Below are positions 1 through 9,301 of a stretch of 64,000 nt of DNA, piece by piece. The stretch is taken from NCBI RefSeq assembly GCF_017874455.1, contig NZ_JAGGLN010000004.1, forward strand, positions 248,001 to 312,000, in the 5' to 3' direction. Within the stretch, counting starts at the first letter, position 1; each line of letters opens with the position of its first letter. Both the position numbers and the translations under genes were made by a program. The DNA is from Methanobacterium aggregans. Lineage in GTDB: Archaea > Methanobacteriota > Methanobacteria > Methanobacteriales > Methanobacteriaceae. A model generated the notes under the pieces. It ran no database searches. It saw only the letters and a program-made list of their open reading frames with translations, and was not told where the DNA came from.

Positions 1-50
1 TCTATGCCTTTTTTAAGGTCTTCACCGGGTCTAAGTCTTGAAACTATCAT
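1..50 (-). CDS. Partial 5' end of a PPC/DUF296-like protein
   Basis: An ATG at position 50 on the minus strand opens a frame that stays open to the window edge for 16 codons (MIVSRLRPGEDLKKGI). The R-L-x-P-G-E-D-L opening resembles PPC (DUF296) domain DNA-binding proteins, which usually begin with this kind of strand. No clear ribosome site precedes it. Only the start is present, so the call is tentative. It would be divergent from the nucleotidyltransferase gene at 84. Confidence 0.4.
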   Translation of the reverse strand, partial: MIVSRLRPGEDLKKGI

Positions 51-83
51 ATTTAATAGTGTTGCCTACAATTAAATTAATCC

Positions 84-1106
84 ATGAGAGCCAGACCCAG
101 AGATTTTATACACACCACGGACGATCTTTTCTTTGCAACAACAACTTATCTCCACCCTGAAGACAGGATTCTCTCATTTTTAAGGTATATTCCTGATCCA
201 AAAGGTGAGAGGTCATTGAATGGCACAAGATACTCTAAGGTTGATTCAAAGCAAGCCTATGAATTTTTAAGCCAGAATTTTCCAGATTACCTCTTTGACT
301 GTGATATAACGAAGGTTCAGATGATGGGAGTGCCCATTGAGAAGGTGGAAACTATTTTACACCCTGAAGATCGTCTTAAAGGGATAATGAATGTTGAATA
401 TCCTGATGAACTTCTTAAGAAAGTTCAAAAAGTTGCAGAAACATTCCACAAACATGCAGGAATCCCATATGATAAAATGGGAATATCAGGGTCAACCCTC
501 CCAGGATTGTACAATCCAGAAAAGTCAGATGTGGATTTCGTTGTTTATGGGCTTCAAAATCACAGGAAAGCTATGCATGCATTTGAAGAAATAAAAAAAG
601 ACGATAATGGTGCTTTGAAGGGGATTGGTCCGGATTACTGGAGGAGACTTTACGAGAAGAGGATAAAAGATGGTTCCCTGAGTTACGAAGAGTTCATGTG
701 GTACGAGAACCGTAAAAACAACAGGGGAGTTGTTGATGGAAGTCTCTTCGACATCCTTGCAACCCGTGACTGGGATGAGATCCATGGAAGTTACGCAGAC
801 ACCACATTCGAGCCCATGGGAACCCTGGAAGTTGAGTGTACAGTGAAGGATGCTCTTGCTGCCTTTGATAATCCCTCAGTTTATGAAGTGGAAGATGTGA
901 AGATTTTGGACGGTCCAGATGTGCCCCTGGATGAGGTGGCTTCATTCACACACACCTACGCAGGCCAGGCAGTTGAAGGGGAACGGATCCTTGCCCGAGG
1001 AAAACTTGAAATGTTCACAGGTCCAAGAAGTGGGTACAGAATCGTTGTGGGAACTACCAGGGAATCCATTGGAGAGTACATCAAATTGAAGGAATTGAAG
1101 CTGTGA
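84..1106 (+). CDS. Predicted archaeal nucleotidyltransferase (COG1665-type)
   Basis: A 340-residue protein with a minimal nucleotidyltransferase core in the middle: a G-[IV]-S-G-S-T motif near residue 133, followed by S-D-V-D-F-V-V near residue 149. This is the GS...DxD metal-binding pattern of the polymerase beta superfamily. The regions on both sides are typical of a conserved archaeal protein family annotated as predicted nucleotidyltransferase. The substrate is unknown. It sits alone, about 240 bp before homoserine dehydrogenase on the same strand, and may share its transcript. The start is the first ATG of the frame; no strong ribosome site is visible. I am fairly sure of the fold and unsure of the role. 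Confidence 0.75.
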   Translation: MRARPRDFIHTTDDLFFATTTYLHPEDRILSFLRYIPDPKGERSLNGTRYSKVDSKQAYEFLSQNFPDYLFDCDITKVQMMGVPIEKVETILHPEDRLKGIMNVEYPDELLKKVQKVAETFHKHAGIPYDKMGISGSTLPGLYNPEKSDVDFVVYGLQNHRKAMHAFEEIKKDDNGALKGIGPDYWRRLYEKRIKDGSLSYEEFMWYENRKNNRGVVDGSLFDILATRDWDEIHGSYADTTFEPMGTLEVECTVKDALAAFDNPSVYEVEDVKILDGPDVPLDEVASFTHTYAGQAVEGERILARGKLEMFTGPRSGYRIVVGTTRESIGEYIKLKELKL

Positions 1107-1273
1107 TTACCATGATAAAATCTAAAAATTCAAATTTATACCTTGATGCAAGCTTTTTGAAGTTTTATGACGTATATAATAAGTTTAGACAGAATTGTGG
1201 TTAAAATATTGTATCCACTTTAAGAATTAAGTGATAAAATGAAATCCTTTTTAAAAAAAATTATTTAAAAATT

Positions 1274-1287
1274 TGATCATGTGATCA
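1274..1287. promoter_or_regulatory. Tandem TGATCA palindromes upstream of hom
   Basis: Two perfect TGATCA palindromes lie 2 bp apart (1274-1279 and 1282-1287), about 60 bp before the hom start codon and just after an A/T-rich TTATTTAAAAA stretch that could be a TATA box. The position would suit an operator for the hom gene. No regulator is recognised and the call rests on symmetry only. Confidence 0.25.
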
Positions 1288-1347
1288 TGAACATTAAAAG
1301 GTATTGGGGAAATAAAAAAAATATTGAGGAATTTTTGGAGGAATTTA

Positions 1348-2631
1348 ATGGAAAAAACTGTGAATATTGGACTTATAGGTTTTGGAACCATTGGAAGTGG
1401 GGTTGTGGAAACCTTCAACAGGAACACTCCTCTAATCGAAGACAAGGTGGGTAAGAAGGTCAAGCTTAAAAGGATCGTTGATCTGGATGTGACCACTGAC
1501 AGGGGTGTTGAAGTGGATCCTGAAGCCCTTTCAACTGATGTTAATGATATTCTGGAGGATCCTGATATAGACATAGTTATAGAACTCATGGGAGGCTATC
1601 AGCCTGCACTGAAATTTATACTCCAGGCCCTTGAAAATGGAAAACATGTGGTAACTGCCAACAAGGCCCTTCTTGCAAAGCACTGGGAAGAAGTGATCTC
1701 AACTGCCCAAGAAAATAATGTGAGGGTATGTTTTGAGGCAAGCGTGGGTGGTGGCATACCTCTTCTTCAGCCACTCAACGAAAGCCTGGCATCCAACAAC
1801 ATAGAATCAGTATATGGGATAATAAACGGTACAGCCAACTACATCCTGACCAAGATGACAGAAGAAGGACGTGAATTCACGGATGTTCTGAAAGAGGCGC
1901 AGGAAAAGGGATACGCAGAGGCAGATCCAACCTTCGATGTAGAGGGGCATGACACTGCCCAGAAGCTCATCATTTTGACCATACTTGGTTTTGGGGTTTA
2001 CGTTAAACAGGAACGTTTCCATGTTGAGGGAATAACCCGTATAACCCCTGATGACATAGCTTTTGCCCGGGATGAAATGGGATGCTGTATCAAACTCCTT
2101 GCAATATCCAAACTCGTTGATGGAGATCTGGAAGTCCGTGTTCATCCGACCCTTGTACCTGAAGAGCATCTTCTTTCATCTGTTAATAGTGTTTTCAATG
2201 GGGCTTACCTCATTGGTGATATTGTGGGTCCTGTGATGATGTACGGGCAGGGTGCAGGCATGATGCCTACTGCAAGTGCAGTTGTAGGTGACTGCATAGA
2301 CATAGTTCAGAACATGGAAAAGCCAGTTGCATACGGACCCAAGAAAACCCGGGTTCAGAGTGTTAAGGAGATGGCAGATGTTGAATCCAAGTACTACATC
2401 AGGCTTACCACTGCAGACAAGCCAGGAGTTCTTCATGAAATCTCTGGAATATTCCGTGACTACGATATAAGCCTGGGATCTGTGAATCAAAAACAGACAT
2501 CCCATGCAGGGATGGTTCAGATTTTCATGGTAACCCACACCGCCCTTGAAAAAAACATGGCTGCTGCAGCCGAAAAGATCAGCCAGTTAGAGTCTGTTGA
2601 ATCTGAACCTGTATTTATAAGGCTTTTATAG
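1348..2631 (+). CDS. hom: Homoserine dehydrogenase with ACT domain
   Basis: Catalyses NAD(P)H-dependent reduction of aspartate semialdehyde to homoserine, the branch to threonine and methionine. The N-terminal Rossmann motif G-F-G-T-I-G-S-G opens the protein, the catalytic domain includes the N-G-T-A-N-Y-I-L motif near residue 165, and an ACT domain occupies about the last 80 residues (Y-Y-I-R-L-T-T-A-D-K-P-G-V-L). The 427-residue length is normal for the ACT-containing form, and the ACT domain suggests feedback control by an amino acid. I chose ATG 1348 because GGAGG sits 6 nt upstream; a TTG at 1324 extends the frame but has no ribosome site. Confidence 0.95.
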   Translation: MEKTVNIGLIGFGTIGSGVVETFNRNTPLIEDKVGKKVKLKRIVDLDVTTDRGVEVDPEALSTDVNDILEDPDIDIVIELMGGYQPALKFILQALENGKHVVTANKALLAKHWEEVISTAQENNVRVCFEASVGGGIPLLQPLNESLASNNIESVYGIINGTANYILTKMTEEGREFTDVLKEAQEKGYAEADPTFDVEGHDTAQKLIILTILGFGVYVKQERFHVEGITRITPDDIAFARDEMGCCIKLLAISKLVDGDLEVRVHPTLVPEEHLLSSVNSVFNGAYLIGDIVGPVMMYGQGAGMMPTASAVVGDCIDIVQNMEKPVAYGPKKTRVQSVKEMADVESKYYIRLTTADKPGVLHEISGIFRDYDISLGSVNQKQTSHAGMVQIFMVTHTALEKNMAAAAEKISQLESVESEPVFIRLL

Positions 2632-2992
2632 CATTAACTGGAAAAGACATTTTTTTATTCTTTCATTTTTTTTGGAATTTTTCCATCAATTTTTATCCAT
2701 AATAAATCTTTAAATTTATTTTAAAATCGTTAGAATTATTTAAAATTATTTTTTAAGCCCATTTATGCTTTTATAATTATTTTTAAGTTAGATAACTTTT
2801 TTTAATTATTAATGCTTCAGTTCAGCTTTTCATGACCTTTTTCAGGTTGAACTGGAGAATCCATTTTTTTTTGGAATGGATGAAGAAAAACATATATAAA
2901 ATAATTAATAATATTATTATATTTATTAGTAATATTCGAGTAGGTAAGTACAAGGAAATATGTAAGATAATTGAAAAATTTGGGTGTAAAAA
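2632..2992. other. AT-rich intergenic region with hairpin and TATA box
   Basis: No gene seen. T-rich runs after the hom stop (2650-2672) may end its transcript. A perfect 7-bp inverted repeat (ATCCATT/AATGGAT, 2859-2865 and 2875-2881) with a T-rich loop follows. A TATA-like CATATATAAA at 2891-2900 could serve the Cas4-like gene at 2993, leaving a leader of about 65 nt. Confidence 0.4.
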
Positions 2993-3805
2993 ATGATGAT
3001 CAACGTGTCTTCAATATCAGAGTACGTTTACTGTCCAATAAAGGTCTATCTGAGACAAAGTGAAGGTTGTAACATTCAAACCCCTGCAATGTTAAGGGGC
3101 AGACTGGTACATGAAGTCAGAAGAGGCTTTGAAGAGCTTCTGAAGCGAAACTTATGGTCTGTTAATGAAAAAATGAATGCAAAAACCATATTTGAAATTC
3201 TTATGGAAGATGTGCATGAATTTGTGGAAAAAACATTGATTAAGTACTGTGAAAATAACGATATGGACCCTGAAAGTGCAAAGACTATTTCAAGGGATCT
3301 GAAGGATGATCTGGAACTTGAATCATGGCTGATGGCAGTTAAAGTCTGGAAAATAGTGTCCACGAACCAAAAATCTGGTTCAGATATTGCAGACATGTTC
3401 TTCCCACCTGTGCTCCTTGAATTTTCAATAGAAAATCTCGAAATGAAGTTAAGGGGAAAGATAGACCGCATAGAAATAATGGACGGTTACTACTATCCAG
3501 TTGAAGTTAAAAGCGGTTTACCGCCTATTAAAGGAGTTTGGAAGTCTGATGCCCTTCAGATAGCAGCTTACTCCCTTTTGATGGAGGAAGAATTCAACAG
3601 AGAGGTTTCAGTGGGTTTCGTTGATTACATGGGTGCCTGTCAGAGAAGACCCGTCTTCATGGATGTGAACCTGCGGGAAAACTTGTTAAACGTTTTGGAA
3701 GAGATGAGAATGATGTTCCATCAGGGCGCAGTTCCTGAAATGGTTCAAAGTCCTAAAAAATGTGCTAAATGTGAATACTCTGATTTTTGTGAGTACGCCT
3801 GTTGA
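2993..3805 (+). CDS. Solitary Cas4-like PD-(D/E)XK nuclease with Fe-S cysteines
   Basis: A 270-residue member of the Cas4/DUF83 family of iron-sulfur exonucleases. The nuclease core is complete: G-R-L-V-H (His 40), G-K-I-D-R-I (Asp), V-E-V-K-S (Glu-x-Lys) and Q-I-A-A-Y. One cysteine near the N terminus (C14, in Y-C-P-I-K) and C257, C260 and C266 near the C terminus form the usual cluster ligands; C270 is an extra terminal cysteine. No CRISPR array and no other cas gene lie in this window, so a role in spacer processing cannot be claimed. A general DNA repair or end-processing role is the alternative. ATG 2993 or 2996 could be the start. Confidence 0.75.
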   Translation: MMINVSSISEYVYCPIKVYLRQSEGCNIQTPAMLRGRLVHEVRRGFEELLKRNLWSVNEKMNAKTIFEILMEDVHEFVEKTLIKYCENNDMDPESAKTISRDLKDDLELESWLMAVKVWKIVSTNQKSGSDIADMFFPPVLLEFSIENLEMKLRGKIDRIEIMDGYYYPVEVKSGLPPIKGVWKSDALQIAAYSLLMEEEFNREVSVGFVDYMGACQRRPVFMDVNLRENLLNVLEEMRMMFHQGAVPEMVQSPKKCAKCEYSDFCEYAC

Positions 3806-3940
3806 AAATCATAAAAATAGGAAGGATCTGGAATAAATATGATTACTAGAATATGATTAATAAAAAAAAATAGTGGATTTTACCAGATTAAGTTCTGTGT
3901 GGATTATTCTGGATAAATTAAAGAGAATCCTCCATTTTTT

Positions 3941-4264
3941 TTAAGACCTTATCATGGTTAGAACCATTTTATACTTTTCAACAGCGTGAAGGGCATGGGG
4001 GTCGTTTGCAGGCATTATGATCATATCACCCGTCTCCAGCACGTTTTTATTGCCTGAAATGGTTATTTCAGCTTTCCCATCAATGACCTGAACCATTGCA
4101 TCGAAGGGTGCTGTGTGTTCGCTTAATCCCTCGCCCTTGTCAAATGCGAATATGGTCACTGTTCCTGTATCCTTTCTTATGATTTCACGGCTTACAACAG
4201 AGCCTTCCTGGTATTCTATCAAATCTTCAAGTTTCAAAGTTTTTGCCTTAAGTTCATCTGACAT
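3941..4264 (-). CDS. Small cupin-domain protein
   Basis: A 107-residue single-domain cupin. The beta-barrel motifs are visible: L-S-E-H-T-A-P-F-D in the first and D-M-I-I-M-P-A-N-D-P-H-A-L in the second. The usual three-ligand metal site of motif 1 is reduced: one His is present, without the normal H-x-H pair. GAGGTG stands 5 nt before the ATG, confirming the start. Such proteins in anaerobes bind small ligands or act as isomerases; no substrate can be assigned. It follows the DUF6448-like gene on the same strand, 88 nt downstream. Confidence 0.8.
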   Translation of the reverse strand: MSDELKAKTLKLEDLIEYQEGSVVSREIIRKDTGTVTIFAFDKGEGLSEHTAPFDAMVQVIDGKAEITISGNKNVLETGDMIIMPANDPHALHAVEKYKMVLTMIRS

Positions 4265-4352
4265 TAAAACACCTCTTTAATTTTACATCATAATTGTTAT
4301 ACATAGTTGATTTTGAATTGGATTATTATACAACCTTAAATTTGCTCAAAAC

Positions 4353-4880
4353 TTACTCAATATCATCATTATCGTCACTTTCTCCCTCAACGTATCTGTA
4401 GAGGTCATTTGAGAAGAGTACGAAGTTCAGCATTGCATTCACATAGGCCCTTGCAGCATCCACATCACTCAACTTGTAATCCTCCTGGGAAACTGCAGAT
4501 TTGAAACGCCATTCCAACGCTTCAGTCACGGCCTTAAGTACGAAATTTTTAAGATCATCCAGATCTCCAGTCTTTATGGCATTATCTGCCCTAGGAACAA
4601 CTGGGCCCCAGTCAAGTCCAGATGGTTTGAGTCCTGTGTAGGGTTTTCCCTCACTCATTCTATGTAGTCTTACAGCAGTTTCAAAGAACCAATGATCTGC
4701 AAGTTCCGCTGCATCTGCACTTTCTTCCCTAACATTTAAAGTTCTTCTGAAAGCTTTTCTCAACTCTTCATCATACTTTACAGCCACGAAGGGCAAAATA
4801 TAGTTTATATTTTCCATTTCAATGGCCAGTTCTGCAGCTTTAACAACAGGACCGTCCATTGTATCGCAGTGGGGTACCAT
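4353..4880 (-). CDS. DUF6448-like conserved protein
   Basis: A 175-residue protein whose start, P-H-C-D-T-M-D-G-P-V-V, matches the conserved opening of the DUF6448 family as I remember it. It is largely helical, with no membrane segment. The H-C-D cluster and a later D-H-W-F-F-E could bind metal. The tail is very acidic (E-S-D-D-N-D-D-I-E). The ribosome site GAGGTGAT is strong and placed correctly before ATG 4880. Its function is unknown. It probably shares a transcript with the cupin downstream. Confidence 0.65.
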   Translation of the reverse strand: MVPHCDTMDGPVVKAAELAIEMENINYILPFVAVKYDEELRKAFRRTLNVREESADAAELADHWFFETAVRLHRMSEGKPYTGLKPSGLDWGPVVPRADNAIKTGDLDDLKNFVLKAVTEALEWRFKSAVSQEDYKLSDVDAARAYVNAMLNFVLFSNDLYRYVEGESDDNDDIE

Positions 4881-5020
4881 AAAATCACCTCTATCTAAAT
4901 TCAGCTTGTTTCAAGATTTGAGTTATTTATGATATTTTTTTAGAGTTATTTTAGGATTATTTTTTAAGTTGCTTCCACTTAAAGGTTAAACAGTTACAAT
5001 GGAAAAGTTTCTAATTGAAT

Positions 5021-5218
5021 TCATTTTAGATTCTTTTCGCAGTCAAAACACAGCTCTGTGTCCCTATCTGTTTTAAATGTTTTTCCACAGTTTCTGCAGG
5101 TCACCCTTCTCAGGGATGATTTTTTATCCACAATGTCCAGGGAACATGCACATTTCCATCCCATTTTACCCTTTAACTTCGCTTCAAATGCTTTATCCTC
5201 ATCTTCACTATTTTCCAT
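5021..5218 (-). CDS. Small zinc-ribbon protein
   Basis: A 65-residue protein with C-x-C (W-K-C-A-C), C-R-N-C and C-F-D-C pairs, which suggests one or two zinc-binding ribbons, and an acidic N terminus. A near-perfect ribosome site (GGAGGATC) precedes ATG 5218. It starts only 31 nt after the histidine kinase gene, so the two are probably co-transcribed. It could be a nucleic-acid or protein-binding adaptor. No family name is certain. Confidence 0.65.
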   Translation of the reverse strand: MENSEDEDKAFEAKLKGKMGWKCACSLDIVDKKSSLRRVTCRNCGKTFKTDRDTELCFDCEKNLK

Positions 5219-5249
5219 TTTAGATCCTCCTTAAATACTCATACACCAT

Positions 5250-7565
5250 TTATGGATGCAGCTTAAAATCTTCATCCTGATCCAGTGGAAGTTCCAGGCA
5301 GAAGGTTGTTCCCTCACCCTCACGAGATGAATCTATCCATAAATTCCCTTCCATCAGTTCAGCAGCTCTTCTTGCAATGGCCAGGCCTATACCTGTTCCA
5401 GAATATTTGTCTTCACTGTGAAGGCGCTGGAATATTTTGAAAACTTCGTCATGGTACTTCTCAGGGATACCTATTCCATTATCTTTGATGTAAAGCCGTA
5501 TATTTTCTTCCATTTTTTGCCAGGATACATTTATTTCTGGTTTTTTATCAGTTTCTTGATATATCAATGCGTTTTCAATGATGTTAGTGAATATTTGATT
5601 TAAAAGGGTTCTATCCGAATTTATAGTTGGCAGATCATCAGGAAAAGTTATAATCGCATCTTTTTCCTTTATATTCCCATCCAAATCCTCTAAAACTTCT
5701 TTTAATACATTTTTAAGTGAATTTGGTTTTCTTTGAACTGATTTACGTCCTGTTCTTGAGTAGAGGAGTATGTTATCTATTAAACTACCCATGCGCTGTG
5801 TTGCATCCACTATGTTATTTAAGTAATGAATTCCTTCTTTATCAAGGTCATTAACGTACCTTAGTGATATTATCCTGGAAAAACTACGTATAACCCTCAG
5901 TGGTGCCCTTAAATCATGTGAAACTGAATAAGAGAATGATTCCATATCCTTGTTAGCAGATTCAAGTTCAGCAGTACGCTTGCGAACCCTGAACTCCAGT
6001 TCTTCATTGAGCTTTTTGATCTTTTCTTCAGCCCTTTTACTAAGGGTAATATCCTCAAATACAGTTGCGAACTCTCCTTTTTTGGGTGAAAACACGGATA
6101 TGCGGAAATATTTGTTCATGGGTTCGAAGTAGGTTTCGAAGTATCTGGGTTCTCCACTATCTGCTACCGCTGCATAGGTTTCAATGTAGGGGGGTTCTTG
6201 GGTTCCATAGATTTCTGTGGCCTTTTTTCCAATTATATCCCCACCACATATGTTCAATATCCTTTCATAGGCAGGATTAACATCCAACACAACATAATCC
6301 TCGGCTTTCCCTTCTTCATTGTACAAAACCCTGTGAACAGCCATTCCCTCGTTCATGGAGGTGTAAAGTGTTCTGTATTTCTCTTCACTCCACTTTAAAT
6401 TATTTTCTACAAGTTTACGTTCCTTTTCTGATGCAATGGAGTTAAGTGCAAATGATATGTCATCACCAATCTCCTCAAGAAGTGATTTTTCATCCTCTGA
6501 AAAAAAATCAACTTCAGATGCATATAAAACCAGCACTCCAATTAGTTTAGCCCTATAAAAAAGAGGAAGTGATGCATATGATCTGTAACCCATTTTAAAT
6601 GCTTCTTCATCCCAAGGGAGAGATTTAGAGTTTTTTTGAAGGTTTGATGTTGTTGAAAGCTTCCAATTTCTTATAGAATTTCCAATGGGGCCATGCGAAT
6701 TGATCTTATGGGTTACATTTATTTTAACGTGCTGAAGAAATCCTTCCTCATACCCTGCCCATTCCTCTGCACATACCCATCCTGTCTCTTCATCAATTAG
6801 TCCTATCCAAGCCATCCTAAAATTTCCAAATTCCACTGCAGTTTGACATATGGCCTTAAAAAGTTCATTTTTATCTTTTATACGTACAATAGATTGATTC
6901 ACCTGGCTTAAAAATGCATAAAGCCTGTTGAAGTAGTTGGCCCTCAGTTCAGCTTCTTTACGCCTAGTTATATCTGTAATAAATCCAGTAACTCCTTTAT
7001 AATTTCCCATATCATCCTTCAGAGGAGATGTTTCAACCAGGGCGTATAATTTATCCCCATTCTTTTGGATGAACTCCAGATCATGCTGTTCAGTTATACC
7101 CTGTTCAATGAGATCCATATGTTTTTTAGCAGTTTCAACTTCTTTATCATCTAAAAAAGAGAATATAGACTCTCCCATAATTTCATCAACTGTATATCCT
7201 AACATTTCAGCCATTCTACCATTGATGAACAGGGTTTTACCCCTACGATCAACGTTCCATATACCTTCCTGAGCATTCTCAATCAAGTGCCTGTAATTTT
7301 TCTCACTTCTAATGAGAGCGTCTTCTGAAACTTTCAAAGATTTGATATCACGGTATATAAGAACGTAAATAATGAAAGCTGTTACAATAACAAAAAAAGT
7401 TCCTTTAATGCTTTGCATCCAAGTTAACGTTCCTGAGCTCTTGTATAAAATTCCCAGAACCATATCTGAAAATAGTATCCATATTAAACTTAAAATTAGG
7501 TAAATAGAAGTTATTTTAGTTGCTGTAATTTTTGGATTGGTATTTTTAAGAGTTTTTTTAACCAT
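5250..7565 (-). CDS. Membrane PAS-GAF-PAS histidine kinase
   Basis: A 771-residue hybrid sensor. Two membrane helices lie at about 18-40 and 52-72, then PAS (about 85-200), GAF (about 215-375), a second PAS (about 390-510), a coiled-coil linker and HisKA with phospho-acceptor His550 (S-V-S-H-D-L-R-A-P-L). The ATPase domain shows the N box (N-I-I-E-N-A), G1 (D-N-G-I-G-I-P) and G2 (G-T-G-I-G-L-A). It has no receiver domain and no response regulator lies nearby, so it is an orphan kinase. The short extracytoplasmic loop suggests sensing in the membrane or by the cytosolic PAS/GAF domains. It probably phosphorylates an unlinked receiver protein. Confidence 0.9.
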   Translation of the reverse strand: MVKKTLKNTNPKITATKITSIYLILSLIWILFSDMVLGILYKSSGTLTWMQSIKGTFFVIVTAFIIYVLIYRDIKSLKVSEDALIRSEKNYRHLIENAQEGIWNVDRRGKTLFINGRMAEMLGYTVDEIMGESIFSFLDDKEVETAKKHMDLIEQGITEQHDLEFIQKNGDKLYALVETSPLKDDMGNYKGVTGFITDITRRKEAELRANYFNRLYAFLSQVNQSIVRIKDKNELFKAICQTAVEFGNFRMAWIGLIDEETGWVCAEEWAGYEEGFLQHVKINVTHKINSHGPIGNSIRNWKLSTTSNLQKNSKSLPWDEEAFKMGYRSYASLPLFYRAKLIGVLVLYASEVDFFSEDEKSLLEEIGDDISFALNSIASEKERKLVENNLKWSEEKYRTLYTSMNEGMAVHRVLYNEEGKAEDYVVLDVNPAYERILNICGGDIIGKKATEIYGTQEPPYIETYAAVADSGEPRYFETYFEPMNKYFRISVFSPKKGEFATVFEDITLSKRAEEKIKKLNEELEFRVRKRTAELESANKDMESFSYSVSHDLRAPLRVIRSFSRIISLRYVNDLDKEGIHYLNNIVDATQRMGSLIDNILLYSRTGRKSVQRKPNSLKNVLKEVLEDLDGNIKEKDAIITFPDDLPTINSDRTLLNQIFTNIIENALIYQETDKKPEINVSWQKMEENIRLYIKDNGIGIPEKYHDEVFKIFQRLHSEDKYSGTGIGLAIARRAAELMEGNLWIDSSREGEGTTFCLELPLDQDEDFKLHP

Positions 7566-7822
7566 TTTTTAACCCAAATCCTGTGAATTTTGAATACCAT
7601 TAAAAATTCATGTTTTCCAAACCAATTATTAATCCAACACTAATTTAAATGTATATCCACAGGATAATAAAATTTTTGTTGTTGGATGGATCCCCTGGAA
7701 CTTCAGGAATTTATTTTAAAAATTCCTTAAAAATTGCCAAAAAATCGTTTAAAACCATAAAAAAAAGAGTTGTTGGAGATTTTAATGAAAAAATTATCTC
7801 CAAAGATCTAAATGCTCCCTTT

Positions 7823-9127
7823 TTATCCTAGTATTTTTTTGATGTCTTCTTCTGGGTTTCCTATTGGTGTGAGGTTGTAGTTTTCAACGAGTACGTTGAG
7901 TATGTCTTCGTTAACCCATCCGGGTATTATTGGTCCGATGTACATGTCCTTGATGTCCAGGTAGAGGAGGCTCCAGAGTATGGCTGCTGCCTTCTGTTCC
8001 ATCCAACTCAGAACAAAGGTCAACGGCAGATCATTAATTTCCATGCCGAAGAGCTCGGATAATGCTGCAACAATCTCGATACCAACACCGGCATCGTTAC
8101 ACTGACCCAGATCAATCAAACGAGGCACACCCTCAATATCTCCAAGATCCATATCGTTGAAACGATACTTTCCACATGCTAGGGTGAGTACAACGGTGTC
8201 CTCCGGTAGTTTTTCAACGAATTCTGTGTAGTACTTGGCCTGAGGCTTAGGAGAATCACAACCACCCACAACGAAGAAGTGCCTGATCTTACCAGCCTCA
8301 ACCAACTCCTTGATCTTACCAGCCAAGGATAAAACCGTAGACAATCCGAAACCAGTGGTTAAAACCGTATCCCTAGCCTCATCCCCCAACTCAGGTAACG
8401 ATTTAGCCTTCTCAATAACCGGAGTGAAATCGTAACCCTCAATGTGCTGAACACCAGGAAGCTGAGCAACACCAGAGGTGAAAATCCTGTCCTTATAATC
8501 ATCCAAAGGTAAAAGAACACAGTTAGAGGTTCCAAGTATTGCAGCAGAGTACTTGCTGAAGATTTTTTTCTGATCGAACCATGGCCCCCCAATCTGACCC
8601 ACGAAGTGTTTGTACTTATGTAACTCTGGGTATCCATGGGCCGGAAGAAGCTCAGAATGCGTATAAACATTCACCCCCGTACCATCTGTCTGTTTAAGGA
8701 GTTCAGCCAGTGCTTTTATACTGTGTCCCGTTGCTATGATTCCAGGACCCTTAACAGAACCAACCTTAACCTCAGTAGGTACTGGTTCGCCGTAGGTTTC
8801 GATGTGTGCCCTCTTGAGAAGGTTCATGGTTTTTATGTTCATCTCACCGGCTTCAAGAGCGAGTTTGACGAACTCCCCTGCATCAAAGTTCACGTTGGTG
8901 AGCGTCGAGTAAAATCCCCTCTCAAGAAACGCATCCACCTCAGGATCCGAGTACCCCAACTCCCTTGCATGATACAGGTATGCAGATATACCTTTGATTG
9001 CAAAAAGCAGATTATCCTGAAGCCTTGCAACCGTAGGCTCCTTACCACAAACACCCCTAACAGTACAACCAGTCTCCCCAGCAGTTTGAGAACACTGATA
9101 ACAGAACATATCCAATTTTTCAACCAT
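7823..9127 (-). CDS. hcp: Hydroxylamine reductase (hybrid cluster protein), short class
   Basis: A 434-residue hybrid-cluster protein of the shorter class found in methanogens and thermophiles. The N-terminal cysteines follow C-x2-C-x8-C-x5-C (C9, C12, C21, C27) and bind the 4Fe-4S cluster. The later conserved cysteines for the hybrid cluster are in G-T-S-N-C-V, L-A-C-G-K-Y-R-F and G-Q-C-N-D-A. Family members reduce hydroxylamine and, in bacteria, nitric oxide. A GGAGG 8 nt before ATG 9127 supports this start. It lies 12 nt after the rubredoxin gene, so the two form one transcript and rubredoxin is a likely electron donor. Confidence 0.93.
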   Translation of the reverse strand: MVEKLDMFCYQCSQTAGETGCTVRGVCGKEPTVARLQDNLLFAIKGISAYLYHARELGYSDPEVDAFLERGFYSTLTNVNFDAGEFVKLALEAGEMNIKTMNLLKRAHIETYGEPVPTEVKVGSVKGPGIIATGHSIKALAELLKQTDGTGVNVYTHSELLPAHGYPELHKYKHFVGQIGGPWFDQKKIFSKYSAAILGTSNCVLLPLDDYKDRIFTSGVAQLPGVQHIEGYDFTPVIEKAKSLPELGDEARDTVLTTGFGLSTVLSLAGKIKELVEAGKIRHFFVVGGCDSPKPQAKYYTEFVEKLPEDTVVLTLACGKYRFNDMDLGDIEGVPRLIDLGQCNDAGVGIEIVAALSELFGMEINDLPLTFVLSWMEQKAAAILWSLLYLDIKDMYIGPIIPGWVNEDILNVLVENYNLTPIGNPEEDIKKILG

Positions 9128-9139
9128 TCATACAACCTC

Positions 9140-9301
9140 CTATCCAAATTCTTCAAATTGGTCTTTTCCAACCCCACAAACTGGACAGGGCCAATCGTCT
9201 GGCAGGTCCTCAAAGGATGTTCCTGGTTGAATACCTCCAACAGGATCGCCTTCCTCAGGGTCGTAAATGTAATCACAAACCAAACAAACATATTTCTTCA
9301 T
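9140..9301 (-). CDS. Rubredoxin
   Basis: A 53-residue rubredoxin with both cysteine pairs (C-L-V-C and C-P-V-C-G) for the single iron, and the usual Y-D-P-E-E-G-D loop. It carries one electron in the cytoplasm. I start it at ATG 9301 (M-K-K-Y-V-C), which gives the standard length and a GGAG site 9 nt upstream; a longer frame adds 11 unlikely residues. It is first in a two-gene operon with hcp, as expected for a nitrosative or oxidative stress module. Confidence 0.95.
   Translation of the reverse strand: MKKYVCLVCDYIYDPEEGDPVGGIQPGTSFEDLPDDWPCPVCGVGKDQFEEFG

Noticed and set aside
7649..7831. Plus-strand frame of 60 codons between the kinase and hcp
   Set aside because: Lysine-rich AT-derived sequence with no ribosome site, running into the end of hcp on the other strand.
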